Below are positions 1-5,577 of a DNA stretch of 5,828 bases, in pieces. A program made the position numbers and the translations under genes. Under the pieces are notes generated by a model. That model saw only the letters and a list, made by a program, of their open reading frames with translations. It had not been told where the DNA came from and searched no databases. Source of the stretch: Methanocellales archaeon (GTDB taxonomy: Archaea; Halobacteriota; UBA148; JAUWXC01). The first letter of the stretch is position 1; each line of letters starts with the position of its first letter. Where the stretch lies: assembly GCA_030616565.1 (NCBI GenBank), contig JAUWXC010000052.1:1-5828 (forward strand), read 5' to 3'.

Positions 1-1
1 C

Positions 2-469
2 AGCATCGCCAGGGGTCTGGAATATTATACCGGCATGGTATTCGAGATATACGCGAAAAATCTGGGCGCGCAAAATCAGATATGCGGTGGAGGAGCATAT
101 CGCCTGGCGCATCTGCTGGATGGGGAGGATGTGCCTGCTACGGGCTTTGCCTTCGGTTTTGACAGGGTCGTCGAGGCGCTGGATGTAAAGATGGCGCCTC
201 AAAAAAGAGTCGTCGTCATAACAAGAGATGAGACGAGAAAGGATGCGCTCAAGATTGCTAACTCCCTGCGAAGGCATATACCAACATACGTCGATGTGCT
301 GGGGAGGAGCATCAAAGTCCAGCTGTCCCATGCCAATGCAATGGGAGTTACGCATGCAATCATCATAGGACCAAAGGAATTGCAGGCAGGAAAGGTAACG
401 CTCAAGGACATGGAGACGGGCGAGCAAGAATTATTGACGCTGGATGAAGTCGTCAAACGTATTGCATGA
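2..469 (+). CDS. hisS: Histidyl-tRNA synthetase, C-terminal part (5' end outside window)
   Basis: The enzyme charges tRNA-His with histidine in the cytoplasm, using ATP. The frame is open from base 2, and 155 C-terminal residues are present. Residues 3-11 (ARGLEYYTG) are the HisRS-specific RGLxYYTG signature next to the active site. A CGGGAYRLAHLLDG loop follows at 28-41; the GGGAY form, instead of bacterial GGGRYD, is what I would expect in archaea. Class II motif 3 is at 47-56 (TGFAFGFDRV), with its ATP-binding Arg at 55. Residues 68-155 are the anticodon-binding domain: a VVVIT strand, then the stretch VQLSHANAMGVTHAIIIG, then the GxVTLKDMETGEQ hairpin. It stops at TGA 467-469. The last 17 nt overlap the 3' end of the opposing pilus-platform gene. 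The family assignment is firm; whether the missing N-terminal half is intact cannot be seen. Confidence 0.96.
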   Translation, partial: SIARGLEYYTGMVFEIYAKNLGAQNQICGGGAYRLAHLLDGEDVPATGFAFGFDRVVEALDVKMAPQKRVVVITRDETRKDALKIANSLRRHIPTYVDVLGRSIKVQLSHANAMGVTHAIIIGPKELQAGKVTLKDMETGEQELLTLDEVVKRIA

Positions 470-1319
470 GCACAAATGCTAGATATACGAGGAGGATGAG
501 AATTACGGAATGTTTTAGCCCGGCAGTGATCTCGCCCTCGCCCATCTGGCCGGCAACGAGCCCTGACACGAACGCTTGAACGATCGCTGTGTGGAAGAAC
601 AGGCGTGTGTATACCATTGGATCAAACTCCCTGAGGAAAAATGCCCCGCCCTCCCCGACAGCTGCCCCTGCTTCGGACATCACTGGCAAGAAAAAAGCCG
701 ATAGAACCATGATGACAAAAAGAAACACGAAGGAAGCCAGATAGCATATCGCAACGTATATGGCCATACCACCGCGCCGTTCATCTTCCAATGCCTTGAT
801 CTCCCTGGCATCTTTTGCTGCCACCTCCAGTATGTCGGGAACGTTTGCCCCTGCCCTCTCAGCCTGGACGATTAGCGAAACGGTTCGTGCGACCAACGGC
901 GTTTTTACCCTTTTGGCAAAGTCTTGCAGCGTCTCCTCAAATGGAATGCCCCATGACACCATCGCATCCATCTTCTTTATCTCAGGGGTCAGAGCACCGT
1001 ATTCACCCTTTGCCACAGCCCTCAAGCCCCTTGGAATCGTCATTCCGGATCGCTTGATCTCGGCTAAATCCCTTATGAAAGCCGGGAAGCATTCTTCGAT
1101 TCTCCTTATGCGTGTATATCGATAATATTGTGCAAAACCGGGCGGTGCTACTGCAATGAGCACGGTGAAAATGACCACATCATCGATGCGAATCGTGCCC
1201 CAGTACGCGTACAAGCCAAAGAGAAGAAATATTATGGCAGCGGGTATGCTAAGAATCATCGCGTAGAGGGGGTTTTCCGTAGGAATCGCCCTTATCTTTT
1301 TAACGAGGTCGAAGTTCAT
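453..1319 (-). CDS. Type II/IV secretion (T2SSF) platform membrane protein, TadC/GspF/FlaJ-like, second copy
   Basis: A 288-residue inner-membrane platform protein of the GspF/TadB-TadC/FlaJ superfamily, expected to couple the secretion ATPase to filament assembly. Two hydrophobic segments lie near the N-terminus (about 18-38 and 46-62). A charged cytoplasmic T2SSF helical domain follows (about 72-180), with FPAFIRDLAEIKRSGM at 78-93 and a second half ending in LEVAAKDAREI at 164-173. A strong membrane segment is at about 185-212, and more hydrophobic stretches at about 237-257 and 267-286. It has one T2SSF domain, not the two seen in long archaellum FlaJ proteins. The start is ATG 1319, 4 nt after the preceding gene's stop; the GTGAT core of its Shine-Dalgarno overlaps that stop, so translational coupling is likely. 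It is last in its gene run and ends inside hisS on the opposite strand. Family assignment is confident; the exact system (Tad, archaeal T4P or other) is inferred. Confidence 0.88.
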   Translation of the reverse strand: MNFDLVKKIRAIPTENPLYAMILSIPAAIIFLLFGLYAYWGTIRIDDVVIFTVLIAVAPPGFAQYYRYTRIRRIEECFPAFIRDLAEIKRSGMTIPRGLRAVAKGEYGALTPEIKKMDAMVSWGIPFEETLQDFAKRVKTPLVARTVSLIVQAERAGANVPDILEVAAKDAREIKALEDERRGGMAIYVAICYLASFVFLFVIMVLSAFFLPVMSEAGAAVGEGGAFFLREFDPMVYTRLFFHTAIVQAFVSGLVAGQMGEGEITAGLKHSVILILLVYLAFVLMQYV

Positions 1320-1322
1320 CTT

Positions 1323-1333
1323 ATCACGCCCTC
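1323..1333 (-). promoter_or_regulatory. Shine-Dalgarno of the second platform gene, overlapping the upstream stop codon
   Basis: On the - strand GAGGGCGTGAT precedes ATG 1319 with a 3-nt spacer (AAG). GTGAT is complementary to the expected archaeal 16S 3' end (AUCACCUCCU), and it contains the TGA stop (1326-1324) of the gene before it. The arrangement implies a ribosome finishing one platform protein can start the next. It is also a useful ruler for judging the doubtful starts of the two genes upstream. Confidence 0.6.
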
Positions 1334-2190
1334 GGAGCGGCCATCTGGGTCGAGAATATGGTGACAGCCCCCCCCAATGGGATGAGGAGATATGTGATTA
1401 GATATAAAAGCGTAGGGGCGCCCCCGCTCAACATCGATATGACAGACAACATGATGATGAGAAGTAAGGGTCCGGCTACGAATGCCGCCACATACATCTC
1501 GCCGATGAAGCCCAGGGTTTCGATAAACTCCTTCTGCGCCCGCCTGTTCTCGCTCGTATACACATCGGCCTTGATCCTAAAATATGGCTCAAGCTCGCCG
1601 CCAGATGTGCTCGTCGTGATCACGCCATACAGAAACTCTTGCAAGTGTTGAGAGGGTGTGGTCGCAGCGACGTTCTTTACAGCAGTATTCAAATCACGCC
1701 CGAACAGGTCGATGTCCCTGACGATATACCTCGCTTCGACGGCGACATCCCCATATATGTCCGCCTTTGCCAGCGAGCGAAAGACGTCTGCAGGTATGAC
1801 CTTTGCCCCTGCCATGGCGGCGATGTAGTTGATGGCGTATGGCAGTATCGCATCAATACGCCTTCCACGCCTAGCGGCCACTAAAGAAGGATATACCAAA
1901 AACCCGAGATATGTTAACATGGAAAATCCAATGCCGATGAGGATGGAGAGGCTGGCAGTGATTATGTTGAGGGAGGCAAAGACGTATACGATTAGAATTG
2001 TAATGACGGTGCCCACAGCCCCGACCAGAGCAGCGCATACCAAGGTAGTGGCGAGATACATTTCGAACGTGGTTTTCATCCTTGCCTTTAATATGTCCAG
2101 CCGAAGTCCGTAGTACTTTTCCCTGCGCGATTTGAGCCGGTCGCCCAGAATACCATATGCAAACGTTTGAAAGACGTTAACCACGTACAT
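1324..2190 (-). CDS. Type II/IV secretion (T2SSF) platform membrane protein, TadB/GspF/FlaJ-like, first copy
   Basis: A 288-residue polytopic membrane protein, a partner of the ATPase encoded just upstream. An N-terminal basic cytoplasmic stretch (about 18-40, with DRLKSRREKYYGLRLD) precedes two membrane segments (about 45-72 and 76-100). The T2SSF cytoplasmic domain spans about 105-225, starting at the typical IDAILPYAINYIAAMAGAK (112-130) and containing SGGELEPYF at 196-204, followed by a charged helix (VYTSENRRAQKEFIETLG, 210-227). Two more membrane segments are at about 228-253 and 258-280. ATG 2190 overlaps the ATPase stop by 14 nt. GTG 2184 (Val3, giving 286 residues) is a serious alternative: the AGGCGG at 2197-2192 has the spacing to GTG 2184 that the next gene uses, and is too close to ATG 2190. 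A run of eight G (1375-1368) lies in the codons for the last membrane segment. Function is inferred from family and context. Confidence 0.88.
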   Translation of the reverse strand: MYVVNVFQTFAYGILGDRLKSRREKYYGLRLDILKARMKTTFEMYLATTLVCAALVGAVGTVITILIVYVFASLNIITASLSILIGIGFSMLTYLGFLVYPSLVAARRGRRIDAILPYAINYIAAMAGAKVIPADVFRSLAKADIYGDVAVEARYIVRDIDLFGRDLNTAVKNVAATTPSQHLQEFLYGVITTSTSGGELEPYFRIKADVYTSENRRAQKEFIETLGFIGEMYVAAFVAGPLLLIIMLSVISMLSGGAPTLLYLITYLLIPLGGAVTIFSTQMAAPRA

Positions 2191-3985
2191 CCCGCCTGAC
2201 CATTTTCATCAGTTTTTCGGGCTCCCTGTAATACGTGACCACTATCTTCGCCACATCTTCATAGTGTGTTATACCCTTTTTCTTCATCCATTCCAATACA
2301 TCCTGGCGCCTTTTTGACTCCTTCATCAACTCTTTTTCATCCCAGGAGCGCTCTTTCATTATGTCCTCCAAAACATAGGAGCGGCCGGTATATTCGAACT
2401 CATCAGAAGATGGAATCCACCGGAAGACTTCGTTGGTTAGCAACTCGCCGGTTCTCGAGTCCACGCCGATTATCTCGGTTAGCGTTTTCATTCTCCGCAC
2501 CCTCTTGCCGCCAACCCTGGCCTGATTCTGAATGCTGATTATGTCCAGCGATTTGAGCAGTATCCGTGGAATGTTGATCGGCGGATTCTCCAGCCTGTGT
2601 ACTACCGAGAGCACAGAATCTGCATGCATCGTCGAGAACGTGGTATGACCGGTAGCCATCGCCTGAAACAGCACATATGCCTCCTTGCCCCGCACCTCTC
2701 CCACGATCAAGAACTCCGGCCTCTGCCGCAATGCAGAACGAAGTAATTCATACATATCGATGGCGCCAACAACCCCCCCGGCCGCCTCCCTCGTAACGCC
2801 CGGAATCCAGTTCGGATGCGGCAGGTTCAATTCCCTGGTATCTTCAATCGAGATGATCTTCATCTCAGGAGGGATGAACAACGCCATAGCGTTGAGCGTG
2901 GATGTTTTGCCCGAGGCGGTGCCGCCAGCGAAGATGATGCTTTTGTTGTTTTCCACAGCCAGCCAGAGATATGCCATCGCTCCGACTGGAAAAGTGTTGA
3001 GATCGATGAGATCAGGCGGTGTAAAAGGACTCTCCCTGAATTTTCTGACGGTAAACGTGCTTCCTTTAGTGGTGATTTCCTTACCCAGCGTTAACTGTAC
3101 CCGTGAGCCGCCTGGCAGCGTTCCCTCCATAAGCGGATCGGCGATGGATATGTGTCTTCCGCAGATCTGGGCTACCTTGATGATAAAGGAGTCCAGTTCG
3201 TCCTCATCCTCAAATAGTACATTGGTTTTGATTGACTCGTGCTTTTTATGATACACGAAAATGGGGATGCCAGGGCCATCGCAGGAGATGTCCTCTACTC
3301 CCGGATCCCTCATTATGGGATCGATCTTTCCATAACCCAGGAACTCGCGCATTATGTAATACATGATCTTCTCCTTTGAGACTGGGCCGAGCTCTATCCT
3401 ATAATCATCCAGGACCTTATTCGTGCTATTTTTCAGGTATACGCGAGCACCCTCTTCTTCGAGCGTTCTTAGATCAACGTCCAACGCCTCGACTAGTTTG
3501 GTTTGTATATCACCCAGTAGTTTTCGCTCACTCCTGCTCAACCTAGGCTCAAGAATCCGATAATGGTATTCATGCGTAGCCGGCTCATATGCGACTCTTA
3601 TATAGGCATAGGGCTCGTTAACAGGGTACACCTCAATCGCTTCATACGAAACATCTTTTGGCATACCCAAGTCGACCAGTGGACCGTGTTTTTTTGAATC
3701 GTATTTCTCCTCCCTTGGTCTTCCGGATATGCGCTCACGTATGCGCCACAGCCACGGTTTGCGCTCTACTTTCTCCGCCTTTGTCACCTTAGCAGGAGGC
3801 GTGACCGGTCCTTTGGCCATTTTGCTCTCTTCCAACGCCTTTTTCCATACTGCTTCGATCTCTTCGCTCACCTTGGCCCTTTTTGAGACTTTGACCTTCG
3901 GCGCTATTAACCGCTCCAACGTCTCCTTCGAGACCTCCGCTGCCTTTTTGCGCCCTTTCCTGGAGACTTTTTTCTTTGCCATCAT
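2177..3985 (-). CDS. Type II/IV secretion system (pilus) assembly ATPase, GspE2/TadA/FlaI family
   Basis: A cytoplasmic ATPase, 602 residues from ATG 3985 or 601 from ATG 3982, of the GspE/TadA/FlaI/VirB11 superfamily; members form hexamers that power assembly of pilin-like filaments. Residues 1-75 are a Lys/Glu-rich extension (KKKVSRKGRKKA at 4-15). An N-terminal domain lies at about 100-320, including the family-typical GYGKIDPIMRDPGVEDISCD (217-236) and PGGSRVQLTL (291-300). The motor domain follows: Walker A GGTASGKTS (354-362), Asp box IISIEDTREL (377-386), Walker B FLIVGEVRG (425-433) and His box TGHTTFSTMHADS (445-457). All catalytic motifs look intact. The C-terminal 110 residues are charged and helical. 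I prefer ATG 3982: GGTGGTGA directly abuts ATG 3985 and leaves a normal spacer only for the second ATG. It lies 15 nt after minD and overlaps the platform gene, so the three look co-transcribed. It is longer than a minimal FlaI; archaellum identity is unlikely because no other fla genes are present here. Confidence 0.94.
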   Translation of the reverse strand: MMAKKKVSRKGRKKAAEVSKETLERLIAPKVKVSKRAKVSEEIEAVWKKALEESKMAKGPVTPPAKVTKAEKVERKPWLWRIRERISGRPREEKYDSKKHGPLVDLGMPKDVSYEAIEVYPVNEPYAYIRVAYEPATHEYHYRILEPRLSRSERKLLGDIQTKLVEALDVDLRTLEEEGARVYLKNSTNKVLDDYRIELGPVSKEKIMYYIMREFLGYGKIDPIMRDPGVEDISCDGPGIPIFVYHKKHESIKTNVLFEDEDELDSFIIKVAQICGRHISIADPLMEGTLPGGSRVQLTLGKEITTKGSTFTVRKFRESPFTPPDLIDLNTFPVGAMAYLWLAVENNKSIIFAGGTASGKTSTLNAMALFIPPEMKIISIEDTRELNLPHPNWIPGVTREAAGGVVGAIDMYELLRSALRQRPEFLIVGEVRGKEAYVLFQAMATGHTTFSTMHADSVLSVVHRLENPPINIPRILLKSLDIISIQNQARVGGKRVRRMKTLTEIIGVDSRTGELLTNEVFRWIPSSDEFEYTGRSYVLEDIMKERSWDEKELMKESKRRQDVLEWMKKKGITHYEDVAKIVVTYYREPEKLMKMVRRDVRG

Positions 3986-3993
3986 TCACCACC
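3986..3993 (-). promoter_or_regulatory. Shine-Dalgarno of the secretion ATPase; favours the second of two tandem ATGs
   Basis: The - strand reads GGTGGTGA immediately followed by ATGATG. GGTGA matches the anti-Shine-Dalgarno tail, but it touches the first ATG (3985) with no spacer. The second ATG (3982) gets about 3 nt, close to the spacing seen at the platform gene starting at 1319. It sits in the 15-nt gap after the minD-like stop, which holds nothing else. Confidence 0.55.
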
Positions 3994-4000
3994 GCAAGTG

Positions 4001-4840
4001 CTACGAGCGTCGCATGAACAGGTCTTTGAGTTTTTCAACAAATCCCTTTTCTCCTAACTGTTCCAGTTTAAAGAACTGGAAGAGTTGTAATCCCGAAGGG
4101 GTTTCAACATTGCCGAATCTCTCTTCAAACAAAGATGTAGCTAATCTCTTAAATGCTTTAGCTGCTGGCGAGTTTGGTGCATCGCTCACCACAGGCACCC
4201 TGAGCATGGATGCCTTTCTGACCTTCGAATCCTCGGGAACTACCTGCAAAATATCGAGGTCCAGCAGTTCTTCTACCTTCTCGACCGATAATTCGTTCCT
4301 TCTGCCAGCCCTATTGATAATTGCGCCCTTTACCTCCCTATCATACCTCTCCGCCAACATCTTGATTTTCAGGGCATCCACAATAGATGCTAAATCGGGA
4401 TTCACGACCAGGAATATGCCGTCTGCCGCCCTTAACGGCGCCATGCACTCTTTACTCATTCCCGGAGGTGCGTCGATCAGTACAAAATCAGCCACCCTGC
4501 GAAGTTGCTTGACAACATCTGGAAATCTCTTGAACGATATTTGTGAGCCTTGCAATGAGATGCCGCTTGGCACGACCTTTACCCCGCCAGACCCATCATA
4601 CATGGCATCTTTTACATTCGCCTTGCCAGCTAATACTTCGTGCAACGTCGTCGGGCACTCCTCTAATCCAAGCGCTAAACCCATGTTAGCCATGCCGACG
4701 TCGGCATCTACCATGATGACTTTTGCCCTCTCAAAATAGCGAGAATACAATGCTGCGAGGGCAACACCGAGATTTATCACGGTCGTCGTTTTTCCTGTTC
4801 CACCCTTGCCAGAGGCGACGGTATATACCTTTGTTTTCAT
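4001..4840 (-). CDS. MinD/ParA-family (TadZ/FlhG-like) membrane-associated ATPase
   Basis: A P-loop ATPase of the MinD/ParA (SIMIBI) class, 279 residues from ATG 4840. The deviant Walker A is GKGGTGKTT (11-19), with signature Lys12 and Lys17. Switch I DADVGMANMGLALGLE (45-60) resembles MinD and FlhG. Walker B/switch II is FVLIDAPPGMSKE (119-131), followed by VVNPD (145-149) and the base-recognition strand with INR (175-177). After a Gln/Phe-rich linker (about 246-264), GFVEKLKDLFMRR (266-278) is an amphipathic basic C-terminus like the MinD membrane-targeting helix. The frame is open upstream to ATG 4870, but that start would put ten residues ahead of the first beta strand and would begin inside the TATA-like box, so 4840 is preferred. 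Immediately followed by a secretion ATPase and two platform genes, it probably positions or regulates that machine, as TadZ/CpaE does for Tad pili. A role in cell division or general ParA-like positioning cannot be excluded. Confidence 0.92.
   Translation of the reverse strand: MKTKVYTVASGKGGTGKTTTVINLGVALAALYSRYFERAKVIMVDADVGMANMGLALGLEECPTTLHEVLAGKANVKDAMYDGSGGVKVVPSGISLQGSQISFKRFPDVVKQLRRVADFVLIDAPPGMSKECMAPLRAADGIFLVVNPDLASIVDALKIKMLAERYDREVKGAIINRAGRRNELSVEKVEELLDLDILQVVPEDSKVRKASMLRVPVVSDAPNSPAAKAFKRLATSLFEERFGNVETPSGLQLFQFFKLEQLGEKGFVEKLKDLFMRRS
4056..4086. repeat. Imperfect inverted repeat (13-nt arms, 5-nt loop) inside the minD-like gene
   Basis: The arms are 4056-4068 (AACTGTTCCAGTT) and 4074-4086 (AACTGGAAGAGTT), with loop TAAAG. 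Twelve of thirteen positions pair, and the inner eight are perfect. The single mismatch is G-G on the + strand, which is C-C in the mRNA. It encodes QLFQFFKLEQL in the linker between the ATPase core and the C-terminal amphipathic helix, about 70-100 nt upstream of the secretion ATPase start. It has no U-tract, so it is not a standard terminator. Confidence 0.7.
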
Positions 4841-4869
4841 GGTATGTCTACCATATTCTATCCAGCGCA

Positions 4870-4878
4870 TATATTAAA
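4870..4878 (-). promoter_or_regulatory. Putative archaeal TATA box (box A) for the minD/secretion operon
   Basis: The - strand reads TTTAATATA (4878-4870), preceded by a purine-containing ATCAAG that could act as BRE. With the usual spacing of about 25-27 nt from TATA centre to initiation, transcription would begin near 4847-4849, leaving fewer than 10 nt before ATG 4840. That means a leaderless or very short-leader mRNA, which agrees with the lack of a convincing Shine-Dalgarno there. The box overlaps the TAA stop of the acylphosphatase gene. It is a single A/T-rich match, so moderate confidence only. Confidence 0.45.
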
Positions 4879-5152
4879 ACTTGATATCAAAACGATGAAA
4901 TTCGCCAGTATATACCCTCTTTATGACTTTCACATCCGTAACACGCGCCGTTGGCGGTCCCTCTCGCAACAACGAGAGCAGGTCGTCAACATGACCTTCG
5001 TCTCCCTCCACAATAACTTCGACACGCCCGTCATTCAGATTCCTGACATATCCCGTCAGACTCAAAGCGGACGCGTGTCGTGCTGCGAAGGAGCGAAAGC
5101 CCACCATTTGAACTTCTCCTGAGATGAAAATTTCAGCGCGTATTTTGGTCAT
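4874..5152 (-). CDS. acyP: Acylphosphatase
   Basis: A small cytoplasmic enzyme that hydrolyses acyl phosphates (carboxyl-phosphate anhydrides), 92 residues, a normal full length for the family. Near the N-terminus SGEVQMVGFR (11-20) is the phosphate-binding loop; Arg20 matches the catalytic Arg. TGYVRNLNDGRVEVIVEG (33-50) carries Asn38, matching the catalytic Asn that positions water. PPTARVTDV (66-74) and the C-terminal beta strand (FHRFDIKF, 85-92) complete the alpha/beta fold. The loop reads VQMVGFR where VQGVGFR or VQGVCFR is nearly universal: a Gly-to-Met change in the phosphate cradle. ATG 5152 overlaps the upstream gene's TGA as ATGA, so coupled translation is likely, and the stop overlaps the putative minD promoter. 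The physiological substrate is not known for most members. The identity is firm; activity with Met at that position is uncertain. Confidence 0.93.
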   Translation of the reverse strand: MTKIRAEIFISGEVQMVGFRSFAARHASALSLTGYVRNLNDGRVEVIVEGDEGHVDDLLSLLREGPPTARVTDVKVIKRVYTGEFHRFDIKF

Positions 5153-5577
5153 TTAAAATCCCTAAACGTTAGTTTAATGCCTCTCCGACCTAGCTCTGCC
5201 TCTATCTCTTCGAAAAAGATGCCTTTGCCGCTCACATGCTCGTGTTTGTATGCCATAACCTTACCACCGGGATATCCCGTGCTCGTGCGCTTCGCTCCAC
5301 AAGAAGGACTTTTTGCCACCCCGATGATTTCGATGTCTGTGCCTTTTTCGACCAGTTGCTGTATCATATCGGCGTATGGTTTGAACAACCTGCGACAAAA
5401 CTCCCTGTACCTGGGGAAGTCCAGCTGATTTTTCGTCACCTCCCAGCGGCTCAGCCCGAGATATATCGTTTCTGGACATGGTAACTGTATTACCGGCCCA
5501 CTAACCTTGAACTCGGTGCCCTTGCCAATTCGCACCGCTGGATTGAGCAGGCAGTGCGCGACCACCAAGATCTTCAT
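5149..5577 (-). CDS. TudS-related putative desulfidase (CD3072-type)
   Basis: A 142-residue protein resembling the TudS/DUF523 superfamily, specifically the short CD3072-type branch, recognised from memory of its motifs. Cys9 lies in VAHCLLNP (6-13), Cys34 in [16 protein letters not shown] (30-45), and Cys93 in SPSCG (90-94). These three would be the ligands of the [4Fe-4S] cluster that TudS uses to remove sulfur from thiolated compounds such as 2-thiouracil. A further Cys61 sits in the YREFCR segment (57-62), which that branch also tends to have. The C-terminal half carries [13 protein letters not shown] (117-129). There is no signal peptide or membrane segment, so it is cytoplasmic. The start ATG 5577 overlaps the upstream stop as ATGA, and its own stop overlaps the acylphosphatase start in the same way. 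The substrate is unknown; desulfidase activity is inferred from family only. Confidence 0.78.
   Translation of the reverse strand: MKILVVAHCLLNPAVRIGKGTEFKVSGPVIQLPCPETIYLGLSRWEVTKNQLDFPRYREFCRRLFKPYADMIQQLVEKGTDIEIIGVAKSPSCGAKRTSTGYPGGKVMAYKHEHVSGKGIFFEEIEAELGRRGIKLTFRDFK

Noticed and set aside
2685..3251. 188-codon open frame on the + strand
   Set aside because: It is antisense to the Walker A to Walker B region of the secretion ATPase, is low-complexity (Ser runs opposite a Glu/Asp-rich stretch), and shows no family motif.
2177..3985. Archaellum motor FlaI
   Set aside because: The motifs are shared, but the protein is longer with a basic extension, and its neighbours are a MinD-like ATPase and two short platform proteins with no other archaellum genes.
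4056..4086. Intrinsic terminator inside the minD-like gene
   Set aside because: The hairpin has no U-rich tract after it on the coding strand and sits within an open frame whose downstream gene is only about 70-100 nt away.
3729..4739. 336-codon open frame on the + strand opposite the ATPase and minD-like genes
   Set aside because: It runs antisense through two well-supported genes and the gap between them, is Ser/Thr/Leu-rich as expected of an antisense shadow, and has no recognisable domain.
4841..4870. Ten-residue upstream extension of the MinD-like protein (start at 4870)
   Set aside because: It would begin in the TATA-like box, lacks a ribosome site, and adds residues before the first beta strand that MinD proteins normally do not have.
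4881..4890. TTGATATCAA palindrome as a stand-alone operator
   Set aside because: Several 10-bp palindromes are expected by chance in a window this size, and it is explained by Phe-Asp-Ile-Lys codons. It is kept only as context for the promoter.
5105..5120. Internal ATG (Met16) of acylphosphatase with an AGGAG-like sequence ahead of it
   Set aside because: Starting there would delete the first beta strand and half the phosphate loop. The AGGAG is explained by the Ser-Gly-Glu codons, and the upstream ATG has the ATGA overlap.
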